A model generated the notes under the pieces. That model made no database searches. It was not told the DNA's origin and saw only the letters and a program-made list of their open reading frames with translations. The translations under genes were made by a program, and so were the position numbers. A DNA stretch of 64,000 bases, from contig JARDYH010000001.1 in the NCBI GenBank assembly GCA_029215795.1, positions 193,385,654 to 193,449,653 on the forward strand. The letters run 5' to 3'. Positions 45,973-57,345 of the stretch are shown piece by piece; positions within the stretch are counted from its first letter, which is position 1, and the number at the start of each line of letters is the position of its first letter. The stretch comes from Anniella stebbinsi (lineage: Eukaryota; Chordata; Lepidosauria; Squamata; Anniellidae).

Positions 45973-46321
45973 GTAAGGGCTAAAGTCAGAGGGACAGAAG
46001 AAGAGACCTCCAAATACGTGCAGCTGGGAAAATGATCAAGTGTGGGAGACATGGACAACTTTCTTGCTGGGTTATGCCATCTTCTCTTCATGACGGGCAT
46101 ATTCACAATCCTCTTGATCCTACTCCTGTGACAACATCAGTGTTATCGACTTTAGTTCTTTCCTCTCGAATTAACAAGATCTGCACATCTCTTAACTCCT
46201 GCATTTTAAATCTTTAAGCTTAAGGAAGGAGTGCAGTCCCTGCCTGGATTTTTAAAAAAAATTTTTTAAAAAATTATTATTGAAACTCTGTTTCTCCTTT
46301 TGAAATTATTTGGCAGCTTAC

Positions 46322-46399
46322 CTATTTCTGAAGTGCTCCTCATCAAAATGGTTAGTCCTATCCTTAATGCCAGTTGACATTCTTTGGCAGCATTCTTAA
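46322..46399 (-). CDS. candidate internal exon, minus strand (78 nt)
   Basis: On the minus strand an acceptor ending GGAGGGTCTTGCAG precedes 78 nt ending GAAATAG, followed by donor GTAAGCTG. Only one frame is open: two bases, 25 codons starting KNAAKECQLALRIGL and ending RSTSEI, then one base (phase 1 to 1). It cannot be joined directly to the 36.5-kb exon, which needs a phase-2 partner, so an intermediate exon would be required. The family is not recognised. Confidence 0.28.
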
Positions 46400-47526
46400 C
46401 TGCAAGACCCTCCAAATACACACACACAGCATGCACACTATTAGAGAGGTAAAGTCTTCTATTTCCGGCAATAGTCCTTCCATTATTGTTTGAGGCCAGC
46501 TTCCCAATTGGGGCGTTCTACTCTGGCCAGGATTGGACAAGGTTCTCCCCAGACTTCTCTCTTCCATGTGCTAGGGGAGCTGTCCTTTCATTCCCAGAAG
46601 TGACTTGCAAAATTAAGATGGTTGCACAGTCTGCTGCAGAGTGGAACAACCTCATTGGCACTGTTGTTAAATGCAGTATTTTTGAGGTAGTGCTGAGCAA
46701 GGCTGTGCAGAGCTGGTAATATGCCCAGGCCAGATGGGAAGTGTGTGCCCCCCATTTCAAAAAAGGAGATGGGAAGTGTGTGCCCACCAACATGTCCGTT
46801 CTACACAACACCTTCATATTAAACCTGTTCTACAACACCTCAAGGCACATATATACCCGCCCCGCATGTGGCATGGCCCTCTGGAGCTTGTAGTCTGACC
46901 ATGGTATTCACGATGGACAGCTTCTGCACTATTTCCGCAAGGCGGTCTCCTCACTTCTCGATGGGCTGCTTACGCTATGGAAGCAGTAGCATAAGCTAGG
47001 GGGGACCCCCTCATCGGAGTGCTCCCTCAAAATCATGGGCCCCAGGCCAACTGGCCCCATTGCCATCCCCCCTCTGCATGGCCCTGGTGCTGAGCAGTAT
47101 TGTAGCACAGCCAGGTCCCACAGGGTTGAGGCGCTGGGACTCACTAGCTGGGATGATGATGTCATCTGCCATTCCCTCAGACCGTTTCTCATGAGTTTAA
47201 CTGCAATCCTCATAGTAGCTGGGGGAAAGTGGATTTCCCCAGCAACAACATATTGCTATAAGCTATCCTTATTATAATGCAAAGTTTTGTAGGAGGGGGC
47301 TTGGTTTTGAATGGGTAATTAAGTCCTGCTTTATAAAAGACCTGCACCTAGTGGAGAACTAAATGGCTAGAACTGGTCAGTGTTATATGGATCAATACAG
47401 CTACTTGCATTCTTGGGTGGGCATGGCCATAAAGTCTTTCATGAAGAGAACCTGCACTTCAAAATTTACCACTACACCACTGGTGGTGAGGTAGAGAGAA
47501 GAATGAAATAACTGTAATTAGTGCAG

Positions 47527-47610
47527 TACTAAGAACATAAGCGGAGACATGCTAGATCAGACCAAGGGTCCATTTAGCCCAGCATTCTGTTCACACAGTG
47601 GCCAACCAGC
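47527..47610 (+). mobile_element. fragment of the 7930-type dispersed repeat
   Basis: 'aagaacataagcggagacat gctagatcagaccaagggtc catttagcccagcattctgt tcacacagtggccaacca' matches the first part of the repeat at 7930-8139. It is cut off abruptly at about 47610. Confidence 0.6.
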
Positions 47611-47663
47611 TTATGTTGGGTTTAGTTCAAAACTTCAGTTGTGCAGAAACTTCCTGTTCTTTC

Positions 47664-47664
<1 letters not shown>

Positions 47665-47706
<42 letters not shown>

Positions 47707-47935
47707 TGCATTTATATCCTGCCTTTTTTCCTCCAAGGAACCCAAGGCGGCATACATAATCCTCCTCCTCTCCATTTCTGTCCTCACAACAGCAATCCTG
47801 TGAGGTAGACTGGGCTGAGAGTCTTTGACTGGCCCAAAGTCACCCAGTGGGTTTCCATGACCAAGTGGGGACTGGAATCCAGATCTCCCGACTCCCAGTT
47901 CAACACTTTAGCCACTACACCACACTGTCTGTCTT
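47665..47935 (-). mobile_element. (ATT)n plus tRNA-derived CORE-SINE, reverse
   Basis: (ATT)n at 47665-47706 continues into the reverse of the SINE at 31504: tail 'tttatatcctgccttttttc ctccaaggaacccaaggcgg', CORE 'gtcacccagtgggtttccat' and head 'actttagccactacaccaca'. It is nearly full length. The microsatellite has grown from the SINE tail. Confidence 0.8.
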
Positions 47936-48494
47936 AAAGGAATGTGGTTCTCTGTGATGGGATTCAAATTCCCCAAGTCGCCCTTCTCATAAACATGAAG
48001 GGGAGAATCCTGTATGAGCAGACGTCCTCAGCTCCACTGGAACATGGCTGTTGAGGAAAAAACATTAAGGTACTTCCAATGTTGTCAACAAAAGCTTAAA
48101 AACTTACATGACCAATAATTCTAGGAACTTATAGTCCAGGGTATTCCGCAATTGATCTGTGATGTTCGGCTCCGTGCACCATGCTAACTTTACTGACTTG
48201 TGAGACATCTGTTACAAAATACAGAATAATATAAATTTTGTATCGTTATCGGACTCTTTTGTGCACTCTAAGCCTGGCACAATGTAACTTTAACCAAGGT
48301 TAAAGAACCAGATGTAGCTATGGGATCAAGTGATTTCCCCCCTGCTGTGGCCTGTGAATGTGTATAGCCAGGTAGTTGTCCTTTGGGGCTATTGTTGCTA
48401 AACCTGGTTAAAAAGAACTTGAGGGTGCTCTTGAACTCCCTGTTCAGGTCCCTGATTCAGAATTGTTTAGGAGAATCCTGGTGGCCATTTTAAC

Positions 48495-49013
48495 TAGGGC
48501 TGTGAATTGACCCCTTGGTCTGATCTGGATCCCGATCTGTCAGTTCCGGATACTATCTGGATCTGATCCGGGTCCATCCACAGCACTCCCTCCCACTCTC
48601 CCCGCTCTCTCCTTCCCTCCCTCTCCCCATTCTCCCTACTTACCTGCTGCCTCTTCCGCCATCATCCTGCCGTCGTCTTCCGTCCTCATTGTGGGCCGCC
48701 GCATTTCCTGGTTGCAGCGGGTGATGATGTCACTCGCCGCGACCAGCAAATGTGACAGCCCACAGCGAGGACGGAAGATGATGGCAGGACGATGCGGAGG
48801 TGGCAGCAGGTAAGCAGGGAGAATGGGGGGAGGGAGGGAGAGAGCGGGGAGAGTGGGAGGGAGTGCTGTGGATGGACCCGGATCAGATCCAGATCGCGGA
48901 TCCAATCTGACTCAATCCGGGCCCGATCTGATTCGGATCTGGGATCCGGAGGCCTGGATCCCCCCGATCTGACTCGGATTTGGGATCTGGATCCGGATCC
49001 AGTTACAGCTGTA
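48495..49013. mobile_element. 519-bp hAT-type foldback with mirrored GC-rich arms
   Basis: Ends TAGGGCTGTGAATTG and CAGTTACAGCTGTA, with a perfect 8-bp TSD ATTTTAAC (48487-48494, 49014-49021). Subterminal regions are saturated with GGATCC/GATCTG words. Both arms carry the same GC-rich segment in inverted order ('gaggacggaaga ... gcagcaggtaag' then 'cagggagaatgggg'), centred near 48735. In each arm a donor-like CAG|GTAAG follows open GC-rich sequence. The mirrored arms explain the overlapping long frames on both strands. Confidence 0.85.
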
Positions 49014-50135
49014 ATTTTAACCAGGGTCAGCAATAGCCACACATAATGAGGAGTAAATGTAATGAGTGGGGAAACCTGGGGAATCAGTTGCTTGTTTCTT
49101 TAACTCTGGCTAACATGACATCTGCGTTGGGGCCATAAAAGCAGTCCTTTGCAAAATAATAACACTAACAGCTCATTCAGAATAGTTGGCAGTGTTCATA
49201 TTGTCAGAATCAACTGGTAGTTTGTTAGCAGTAATAACAGCAGTACCATTGGTATAAAATTGTTCACTTCTGGCAATGGCAGATATGCTGCTTCGCTTTG
49301 CTGCAATAATATCACATACTTTTAATTTGAAGGCCCCAGAAACATATATTTGTACATGGCTTTAAAAGAATTAGGAACAGAAACCTGGATTTATTTTCGG
49401 AAATAGGAATTTGAACTATGGAAATGTTAAAATACCACTGTTCCTAATTAAAACGCTGTGTGTGGGAATATTTTAACATAGGTTAATTAAGTGCAATCTC
49501 TATTGTTGCCCAGATAAGCAAAATAAATAGAAAGGAAGAGAAAGAGAAGAGCTATAGCAGCTCTAATTATCATAGTAGCATCCACCAATAGAAACATAAA
49601 CTTAAGTATCATAATAGTTCTGGTGTCATATGTGTGGATTTCTGAAGTACAAATTCAAGGGAATTTTCTTGCTGTTCCTGGCCGGAAAGAAAGATGTTAC
49701 ATGGGCACTACCTAATAAGGATATTCAGAAATGAGGAAAGGAGCACCGAGGCAGCTGAACTAGACAGAAAGAACACTGGAACTAGCAAACGAATCAGAAG
49801 ATAATTGTGGAAGGAACCGGAATGGAAAGGAACTAGTAAAGGATAGCTTCCTTCTCTACCTCCATGTTGAGGTAAACAGAGCATCCAGTCCAATAGGGTA
49901 TCTATTTACCTATCTGTCTGGAATATATGGAGAAGGAGGGAAAGAGCTGCCTTTCCCAGGGACAGACAATCGAACAAGGAATAAACAACACAGCAATGAA
50001 AGTAGGAATCAGTGTGGTCATATTTATACATATAGAAAACTAGTAGGTCAGGGAGAAAGACTCAGGGCTGGCCCCACCATTGGACAGAGTGAGGCAGATT
50101 TTCGATGTCATGAAAGGGCAGCAAATAATTCAATC

Positions 50136-50177
<42 letters not shown>
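50136..50177. repeat. (ATT)n microsatellite
   Basis: About 14 ATT units with no visible retroelement tail beside it. 49022-50135 shows no recognised feature. Confidence 0.95.
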
Positions 50178-50179
<2 letters not shown>

Positions 50180-50991
50180 TTTCACTGCCAGCCAGATGAA
50201 GTGATTGTGGGATTTTCTCCCCCAGGTGCCCAAATAACTTGGTTGGCCTTAGTTACTATACACATTGACTTGGGGCAGGGCAACTTTTGCTGCTCTGCCT
50301 AAGGCAGCAAAATGTATTGGGGTGGCCCTGCTAAGAACCTTTCCCCCTGACATCTATTCTTTTTTAATGTGGAGGTTGGTTGGTTTTCGTAAGAAGGCAC
50401 ATTCAGTCATGTGAGCTTCCACTTGAAGTCTGAAATCATACAGCCCAGAGACAAGTTTACTACCTCAGAGAAATGGAAAACTAGTCCTAAGTATCAGGAG
50501 GGAAATTCATCCATCAGGCCAAACTCTAGGGACAGCATCATACCCAGTAGTCCTAACAACAAGACTTCAAAAGACCACCAAGCATTGACAGAGTCCTTAA
50601 TTATTACTTCTTTTTTTTTTACACAGCTAGATTTATCCATCTGAGACATACCAATAACAGCTGTACAACTTGACTGAATATGGAATCACATTCACAATCC
50701 GCAAGTGCCAGGGTTTGCATAGCTGAGCAGTTTCAGCAATTATGATTTGCTAAAAAAAAAAAAAAAAGTCTTCAAAGCTTCCTCGCATTTAAGGACAGAT
50801 GTGCTGTTCCCATATTTAGGCTCTAATTTATTTCTAGGCTGGGCAGCAGCAGAAGGAAAGCACATTGCACACTGACAAAATGGATTCTCTTAGAAAAATT
50901 AAGCAAATAAAAGAAATCTTTTTCCAAGGGCATATGCAAGATGCACATTGGAGATCTTGATAGTCCAATCAAATTATTTAAAGGTGCAATC

Positions 50992-51092
50992 CCACGAAAG
51001 TTTAGAAGTCCTACAACTCCAAGCATGGCTGGCTGGGGAATTCTAGGAGTTGTAGGACTTTTTTCTGTCCAAACATGCATAGGATTGTGCTT
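50992..51092. mobile_element. TTAA-flanked hairpin MITE, copy 1 (101 bp)
   Basis: TTAA occurs immediately on both sides (50988-50991, 51093-51096). The termini AGGTGCAATCC and GGATTGTGCTT are inverted repeats, and the interior has AGTCCTACAACTCC and GGAGTTGTAGGACT in inverted order. A TTAA target suggests piggyBac-type mobilisation (inference). The similar copy at 54118 is longer. Confidence 0.72.
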
Positions 51093-51562
51093 TTAATTGG
51101 AGAGTGCAAATTTAAGTGGTAGGCATGTGAGCTGAGGGCACACTTTTTTAAATGGTTATGTTTTTTAATGGACAACTATACTGACATAAGAAACTAAAGG
51201 TGTCATCCTACTTAGAGGTAACTCAGAACAAAATTAGTGGGATTTACACCTAAGGATTTTAGCTTAAGGACTTATTTGTCCAATCCAGCTCTAGACACAT
51301 CTGACTAATTTCCCACTGCTGCAGGGGTGTATATGCAAATGTTATTCTCTTGCTGCCTTCCAACTATTTCTTTTCTTCTTTTTTTAATGGTTAGGGTGAG
51401 GGGCAAAACCATGCATAGGGTGCCCTTACATATAATTGGTAAATACATTTCAACTAAATTTAGTGGGGTTTCTTCAAATGCATATCAGCTAAATCAAGTT
51501 GGGAATTACCTTGAAACCCTTGGAATATATCCACCTGGTTCCTGAAGATAAGCTGTATTGAT

Positions 51563-51650
51563 TGATTGATTGATTGATTGAATACAATTATTTATACCCT
51601 GTCTTTCAGGGTATACATATTTCCAAGGTTTATTTAATCAAGGTCTATTT
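51563..51650 (-). mobile_element. (GATT)n and reverse LINE-type tail fragment
   Basis: Five GATT units are followed by 'acaattatttataccctgtc tttcagggtata', a short reversed tail. 51097-51562 contains two weak 'agtgggatttac'-type MITE remnants. Confidence 0.5.
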
Positions 51651-51799
51651 TTTTAAACTGCTATAAACTGCTATAAACATATAGCAAGTTATTAGGATCC
51701 ACTGGGCAGCTGATGGTAGATGGCCTGCAGAGGGAGGGGAGAGTTCAACCGGACCAGCCTCTGGTGTCTTCTTTGCCTGCCTCTATCTCCACTAATATC

Positions 51800-51980
51800 A
51801 CTGTATTTTTATTTTTTATTATTTTTTATTATTTTTTATTTATACCCGCCTCTCCATCTAGATCGAGGCGGGGAACAACACCAAATATAAATATAAAACA
51901 ATAAAATAGATAAACCATTAAAACAGATAAAAACAAATACATTATTAAAAACATCTTAAAATTAAACTGGATAGGCCTGC
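51800..51980 (-). mobile_element. reverse LINE-type 3' tail
   Basis: '(tttatta)n tttatacccgcctctccatc tagatcgaggcggggaacaa' is the reverse complement of the tail at 6200-6343, followed by its A-rich body with repeated 'aaaacagataaaa' words. 51981-52861 beyond it is unique-looking. Confidence 0.65.
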
Positions 51981-52864
51981 CGGAAGAGAGCAGTCTTCAC
52001 TGTAGCACTTTAGAGGCTCAGGTGTAAGTCTTTCAGAGACAGTAAACCACTCTCTGGCATGCACAAGGTTGGACTTTAGGTGGATTTCACATGTTAAAAT
52101 ACTTCTCCTCATTAACAACAAAATACCCCATACACAGAAAACAAACATGTCAGGGAGGCATTTTATTTTGACAGCTGTCTAGATAAATCCTAAACCTTCC
52201 TTCTAAAATTAAATAATATTTTGCCTGAAAACTGTCTTAATCAGAACTTCTGATTGCATATTTCTCACTCTTCCAGTTTGCTCTGTTGCATTTTTAAATA
52301 TGTCAAATTTTAGATAAGATATAGGGCTTTTCTACATGAAGCTCTTAGTCATTGTATCTGCTTTCGGATTCATCACAGAATTGCGATCCCAGTTCTACAC
52401 AAAAAGCTTTTGCTTCCCTGCTTTTCTGCGACATAACCTCTAGGTGGAGCTGTGCTATCATGGAACAGCACTAATACGCAAGTAGAAACAGTGCTTTCAG
52501 AAATAATACCGCATTTTCCCCATTCTAAAAACAAAACCCTGGACAAGTGCTCTGAAGAAAGAGAAGTGAAACTGGAGGATCACAACATTGTCTAAGGAAC
52601 CCATAAGCAACTGTTAGTAAGGAATCATAAGCACACAATAAATGCCTCATGTAGAAAAGCTTATAAACATTGAGAATGGAAATAAAGATGGGACTGAAAG
52701 CCCAAGAAATTATTATGGTAAACTAGTTGTTATGGCTGTCATCTGTTTCTCTGTCCACACTCTACATTATTGGATGCCTCGAAGGGGAACAGGAAACAAC
52801 TTCCTGATCATGTCAAAACATGAGAAAAGTGTTCTTTCAGATCACGGAGGACAGGGGAGACCTA

Positions 52865-53004
52865 CAGCCTATCTACACATGCAGGATAAAACACTTTGAA
52901 AATGTTTTGAAAACTGTATATGGAGTGTGTCCTGGGCCCCAACAGTTCTCAAAACTGTTATAAACCGTTTTAAACCGTTTTAAAGCAGTAGTGTAGATAG
53001 GCTC
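52865..53004. mobile_element. 140-bp MITE with 3-bp TSD
   Basis: CAGCCTATCTACACATGC at left and GTGTAGATAGGCTC at right, flanked by CTA on both sides (52862-52864, 53005-53007). The 'tctacac', 'gttttgaaaac' and 'aaaccgttttaaa' words match the ends of the 568-bp MITEs, so it is probably a shorter relative. Confidence 0.72.
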
Positions 53005-53436
53005 CTAGGTACAGGACTGCTTAAATTTCCATGCCACCTGTAACATGTAGTTCTGCCCAAAGATGCTGAATTTTTCAAACATTGTGCCTCAGACACCTTA
53101 CTCATTCATATAATACACATTTTAGAATCACTTCCTTTGAAAGCAGATGAGACTCCAATGCATCTTCCCTTAATTTGAATAAGCAATAATCTGATCAATC
53201 TATATTGTTGGAGTAGATCTTGCAATGCTTTTGCTCCCAACAGAAAGCAGCCTTTAAGACGCATCCTGTGAATTATCCCCAGGAAATTCTGTTTATAGTG
53301 GCCAGCATTAGTACTGCATTAGCATTAATCTGTATTTGTTGACATCTCATATTCTTGTTTAGCTTTCTTTTATATCTATAATGTAACTAATAGCTAGTGC
53401 ATATGGAAGGCTTGGGTGTATTTCTGGGAAGAGTTG

Positions 53437-53455
53437 TGTGTGTGTGTGTGTGTTT
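53437..53455. repeat. (GT)n microsatellite, short
   Basis: About nine GT units. 53008-53436 and 53456-53998 show no supported feature. Confidence 0.85.
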
Positions 53456-53994
53456 AGTTTCTCTGTTTGGAGCACAGTGAAATGAAATCTGAAGCAGAGA
53501 AATAGCCATAATAGTACAGAATAGGGAGAGGGAGACAGGGAGAGAGCCTGGATCCTGGATTCAAATTACTGATGTAAGCAAAATAGCTGGAGTTGAACTT
53601 TAGTGTAGCCCCATTTAATAAGATTTATGCTTTTAATTTCCTTAATGTCTCTAAATTGTAAATTAATGGGACATGGGTGCCTTTTAGTATTACAGTACCT
53701 GAAAATAAGCTTGGGTGATTCAACTGAGTGCTTTTATTTTGTAAAGGGGAAAATGGTCCTGCTTTTCTTTCTTTTTTTATCTCTGGGAGCAATCCACATG
53801 TTCGCTATACTGATCAATTGCTGACTAGTTCCATTCAGGCGGGTTCATTTTGTCTTCTCACAAGATTTAATCCATCACACCGCCTTTCCTTGTCAACACA
53901 ACCAATGAACATCCACTTGATAATGAAGAGCCACAACTGTTTGGAAACAAATGTAATTCATTAGGTAGAAAGATAGCCTGGCACTTTAGGTGTG

Positions 53995-53998
<4 letters not shown>

Positions 53999-54033
<35 letters not shown>
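53999..54033. repeat. (GT)n microsatellite
   Basis: About 17 GT units. Confidence 0.95.
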
Positions 54034-54038
<5 letters not shown>

Positions 54039-54117
54039 GAACAATGCTAATATAATGTACCTACAAAGCCTAACAATTCAGCATGTACACACCTGGCATG
54101 GGTGTTAATGTACTTAG

Positions 54118-54251
54118 GGTGCAATTTTATGCATGTTTAGACCAGAAAAAAGTCCTACAACTCCATGCGTGCTCCAATATCCCAACCCTAGCTAGGGATG
54201 CTAGGAGTTGTAGGACTTTTTTTCTGTCTAAACATGCATAGGGTTATGCCC
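54118..54251. mobile_element. TTAA-type hairpin MITE, copy 2 (134 bp)
   Basis: Flanked by TTAG at left and TTAA at right; GGTGCAATTTTATGCATG and CATGCATAGGGTTATGCC are imperfect inverted ends. The interior AAAAAAGTCCTACAACTCC and GGAGTTGTAGGACTTTTTTT form a strong stem. It is the same family as the 50992 copy. 54252-55330 shows no recognised gene or element. Confidence 0.7.
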
Positions 54252-55330
54252 TTAATTATATTTCTAAATTGAGGTGCTAGGCCTCACCCCTGCATGGAAG
54301 CCATACCATGTGGCCTGAAAGCCTTGCCCAGAATTCCAGATATCTGGGAGCCGCCTCTGCTTACACAGTGATGAAGGAAAGGAACTCTCCACATGTTTAG
54401 AGATACTTACTATTACCTTGTATGTTCCAGCGACCTCAGAATAAGCTCTAGAATTTAGTTGACTTGAGATTTGGGTTGAAAAATAAACCTTGGGTTGGTA
54501 TTTCTTCTCAGGTATTCTACTGAGGCAGGCTTTCTGGTATTTCTGTCACATGCAAGCCACTTCTGGGTGCGTGGGGGGGCACATAACTAACCAGACAGTA
54601 AGGGCACAAGACTGCTCCCCATCCTACCCAATGTGCTCCAAAAGCATATGATGGTTTTGGCTGGTGTAACATTAGGCCACAATTAGTGGCCATCAAAGAA
54701 CTACTGCAGGCAGCCTCAATTGTAACCAAGGACACCTTCAGCGGAAGGAAGGAAGGTGATATCTTTCTTTTCTAATTGAACAGGACAGTTAATTGATCAT
54801 GGAGGTTTTGTTAGAGATTCTGTTACCATGAAAATGCGTATCTATGTCACCCAGGAATACTTGCTGCTTAACAAAGCTACTTAAAGGGACAGTCCATTAA
54901 TATCACAATGTGATTTCCCTGACACCACCATTTCCAATAGAAGTTTCTTTAGTTTTCACATTAAGTTAACCCAGAGGAATAAGAGCAATGCAAAATCCAG
55001 AAGTTTTGCCAGCTGCCATCTTCACCTCCTATTCTGCCTCTCGTCAAAGTCAAAACAGCAGTTTCATAAGAGATTCAAAAGTACAAGATGGATGGACCTC
55101 TGATGGTGTTTGGGTGTATGGAAGTTTTGAAATCAAACAGAACTCTTCAGCAAACAAAAAGTAAAGATGGATAGTGCCCCAGTACTACAACTTGCAACTC
55201 TTAAAACATGCTTAATAAACTTTCTTAAAGTGGTAAACAAAGGGGAGACACGGAAACCTTGAAAAGATGAAAGGGGTGAGAGGAAGTTAATTAATGGTAC
55301 AGTCCTATGCATACTAGACAGATTTCGGTA

Positions 55331-55500
55331 GGGCTGTGAATCCATTCTGAACTTTAAAGAGACTATCCAAGCTGTTGACCCTATGCCCCAAATAGTTTCA
55401 GCACCTTGGATGGCTCCTTTAGAGTTCTGGTTGGTTCTGATTAAAATACAGAATGCATTCATGGCGCCACTGAAATCAGAGCTCCCAGCCTCCACTGATC
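55331..55500 (+). mobile_element. truncated CAGTGG-ended hAT MITE
   Basis: 'gcaccttggatggctccttt agagttctggttggttctga' and the right end CCCAGCCTCCACTG correspond to the element at 20583-20791. The left end is missing. Confidence 0.55.
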
Positions 55501-55539
55501 CCTGTAATATGAATGATGGGGTTGGGGGCTCTTTCCGTC

Positions 55540-55735
55540 GCCACAGCACAGTGATAGAGTGTGCTCCTTGTATGCAGAAGACTCCAGGTTCAGTCCCTGG
55601 CAACTGTAGTGAAAGACTCCCATGTAACAAGGCTGGGAAAGAACCACGCCTGCCTGCACCCATGGAGAGCAGCTGCCAGCAAGATTGATCAATGGTACGC
55701 CTCAACAAGGCAACCTTCTTACACTCAATTCTATG
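55540..55735 (+). mobile_element. tRNA-Ala-like SINE, plus orientation
   Basis: 'cagcacagtgatagagtgtg ctccttgtatgcagaagact ccaggttcagtccctggcaa' is a tRNA-like head with recognisable A- and B-box regions, followed by 'ggctgggaaagaaccacgcc tgcctg' and 'gagagcagctgccagcaa'. It is diverged from the 13.8-kb copy. A 238-aa minus-strand frame, the longest in the window, runs across it and is accidental. Confidence 0.65.
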
Positions 55736-57272
55736 ATCTCTCTCCAGTTTCCTTCCAAATGAGGAACATTTACATTTCTGATACATATAATACATGCTAT
55801 TTTTCCATCTCCAATATGTGCAAGTTTTGATACATCCCTTTCTTTCCAATCAGGTATTGATCAGCCTTCCAATATACAAAGTAAAGTGCATCCATGCAAC
55901 ATTCTGCATGTCCAATCTGGTTTCGTACAACCACTTTCATATCTGGCAGCAGCTTCTGAAAATTTGACTGCTTTCCTTGAACTGGCCACGGGAATTGATC
56001 CTTACTTGTGGCTGCAACATTTTTAGGCTACACAATGTGCCGTTTTGTCGCCTGTGCATGCTTGAAACTTTGACAACTAAAGGATGAAGTGATGAATTAC
56101 GTGTGTGAACGGACCTTTGCACATTGAACACTGTGGATAAACATTTTCATGTCATCTTACTTCACCTCCAATGCAATGCTTCTCAGAGAGTTTGTTCTCA
56201 ACTGCTTGTCATCAAGGATTTAATATGTAATGAGAAATCACGGGATCTACATGTATGTGAGAATAAGTCTGATGGAGCACACCGCTGTTGACTATGAATG
56301 CCTATGAATCAGTTAGGTCAAACGCTCAGTTATGTGGGGCCTAATCTCTATTTCAAAGTGGTACATCACAGACATAAGTTTATTTACCTCTATGAGAACT
56401 GAGGCAATATTATCAGTCGTAGAAGTATAACACGTCCTCTCTTGTGGAATTAGACACACCGTTTATGGACAATGTGCCAGACATTATCCAAGGGTTCAAA
56501 TTGCTCCTTGATTTGACTAATCTTCATTAGACAAAATTCCAGCAAATTAAGCCGAACATTAAGCTGTTAAGGCCTGTAGCAGGGGTGGGCAGAATGTTGC
56601 TCAGGATCTACTGATAATTCTCTGGCTGATTTGCAATAGACAACCAAGGTTTTATGACTTCCAGTTGTCTAACAACTACTACAAAGCACCCCAGTTCCCC
56701 CACCCCCAATTAGACAGCTGAAAAAGAATGCATGGAGTGGATTTTTGTGTGAAAGGGCTTGTCAGCTGGTTCTGGTACTGATCAAAAATTCCCGGGCTGT
56801 GCATGCACTGGAAGACACTCTATTCCTTAATAATGTGCCCTCCCAGCTGATTTTTTTTTCACCTGGCCCCAGTTTGAAGGTCTCAAGGTACTAGTGAAAA
56901 ATCAAAGTTTATCCCACAAGCTTGAAGTCTGCCCATCTCTGGCCTATAGCTGATGTAAACAGAAAATAGTGCATCAATTTCTATGCAGTGATGAAGTTGT
57001 ACCCCAGGAGAATTATTTTTAGCATCTCCCCTCCATCCCAATAAAACATTTTCTTGATACACTGATTTAAATGAAGAAATGACATATCTTTGCTTCTTTT
57101 TCCATTTCAGGGTTGGGGGGGGATTGAGAGGAGAGGCAAGATTCAATATTGCAAAAATTATTATGGGCAGAGCCCTGTGTTCTTAATTACCTATGTACAG
57201 TGATTCGTAACTAGGTGCTACCTAAATAAATTACGACAATATATTTCATGATAATTTGTTGCAGTCAATTTG

Positions 57273-57345
57273 TATATTTATTTATTTATTTATACATTTC
57301 TACACTGCCCAATTGCCGAAGCTCTCTGGGCGGTTCATACCACCA
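57273..57345 (-). mobile_element. reverse LINE-type 3' tail
   Basis: (TATT)n, then 'tacatttctacactgcccaa ttgccgaagctctctgggcg gttcat'. 55736-57272 and 57346-58103 otherwise contain no recognised element; frames of up to about 90 codons there lack splice support. Confidence 0.65.

Noticed and set aside
48636..49046. Overlapping frames of 84-118 codons on both strands
   Set aside because: They reflect the mirrored GGATCC-rich arms of the foldback element, not a conserved protein.
51513..51544. Possible 32-nt minus-strand micro-exon (EPGGYIPRVS)
   Set aside because: Tiny, beside a (GATT)n array, with a weak donor.
55133..55849. 238-codon minus-strand open frame, the longest in the window
   Set aside because: It runs through a tRNA-like SINE and a truncated MITE, has no domain, and shows no splice or promoter context.
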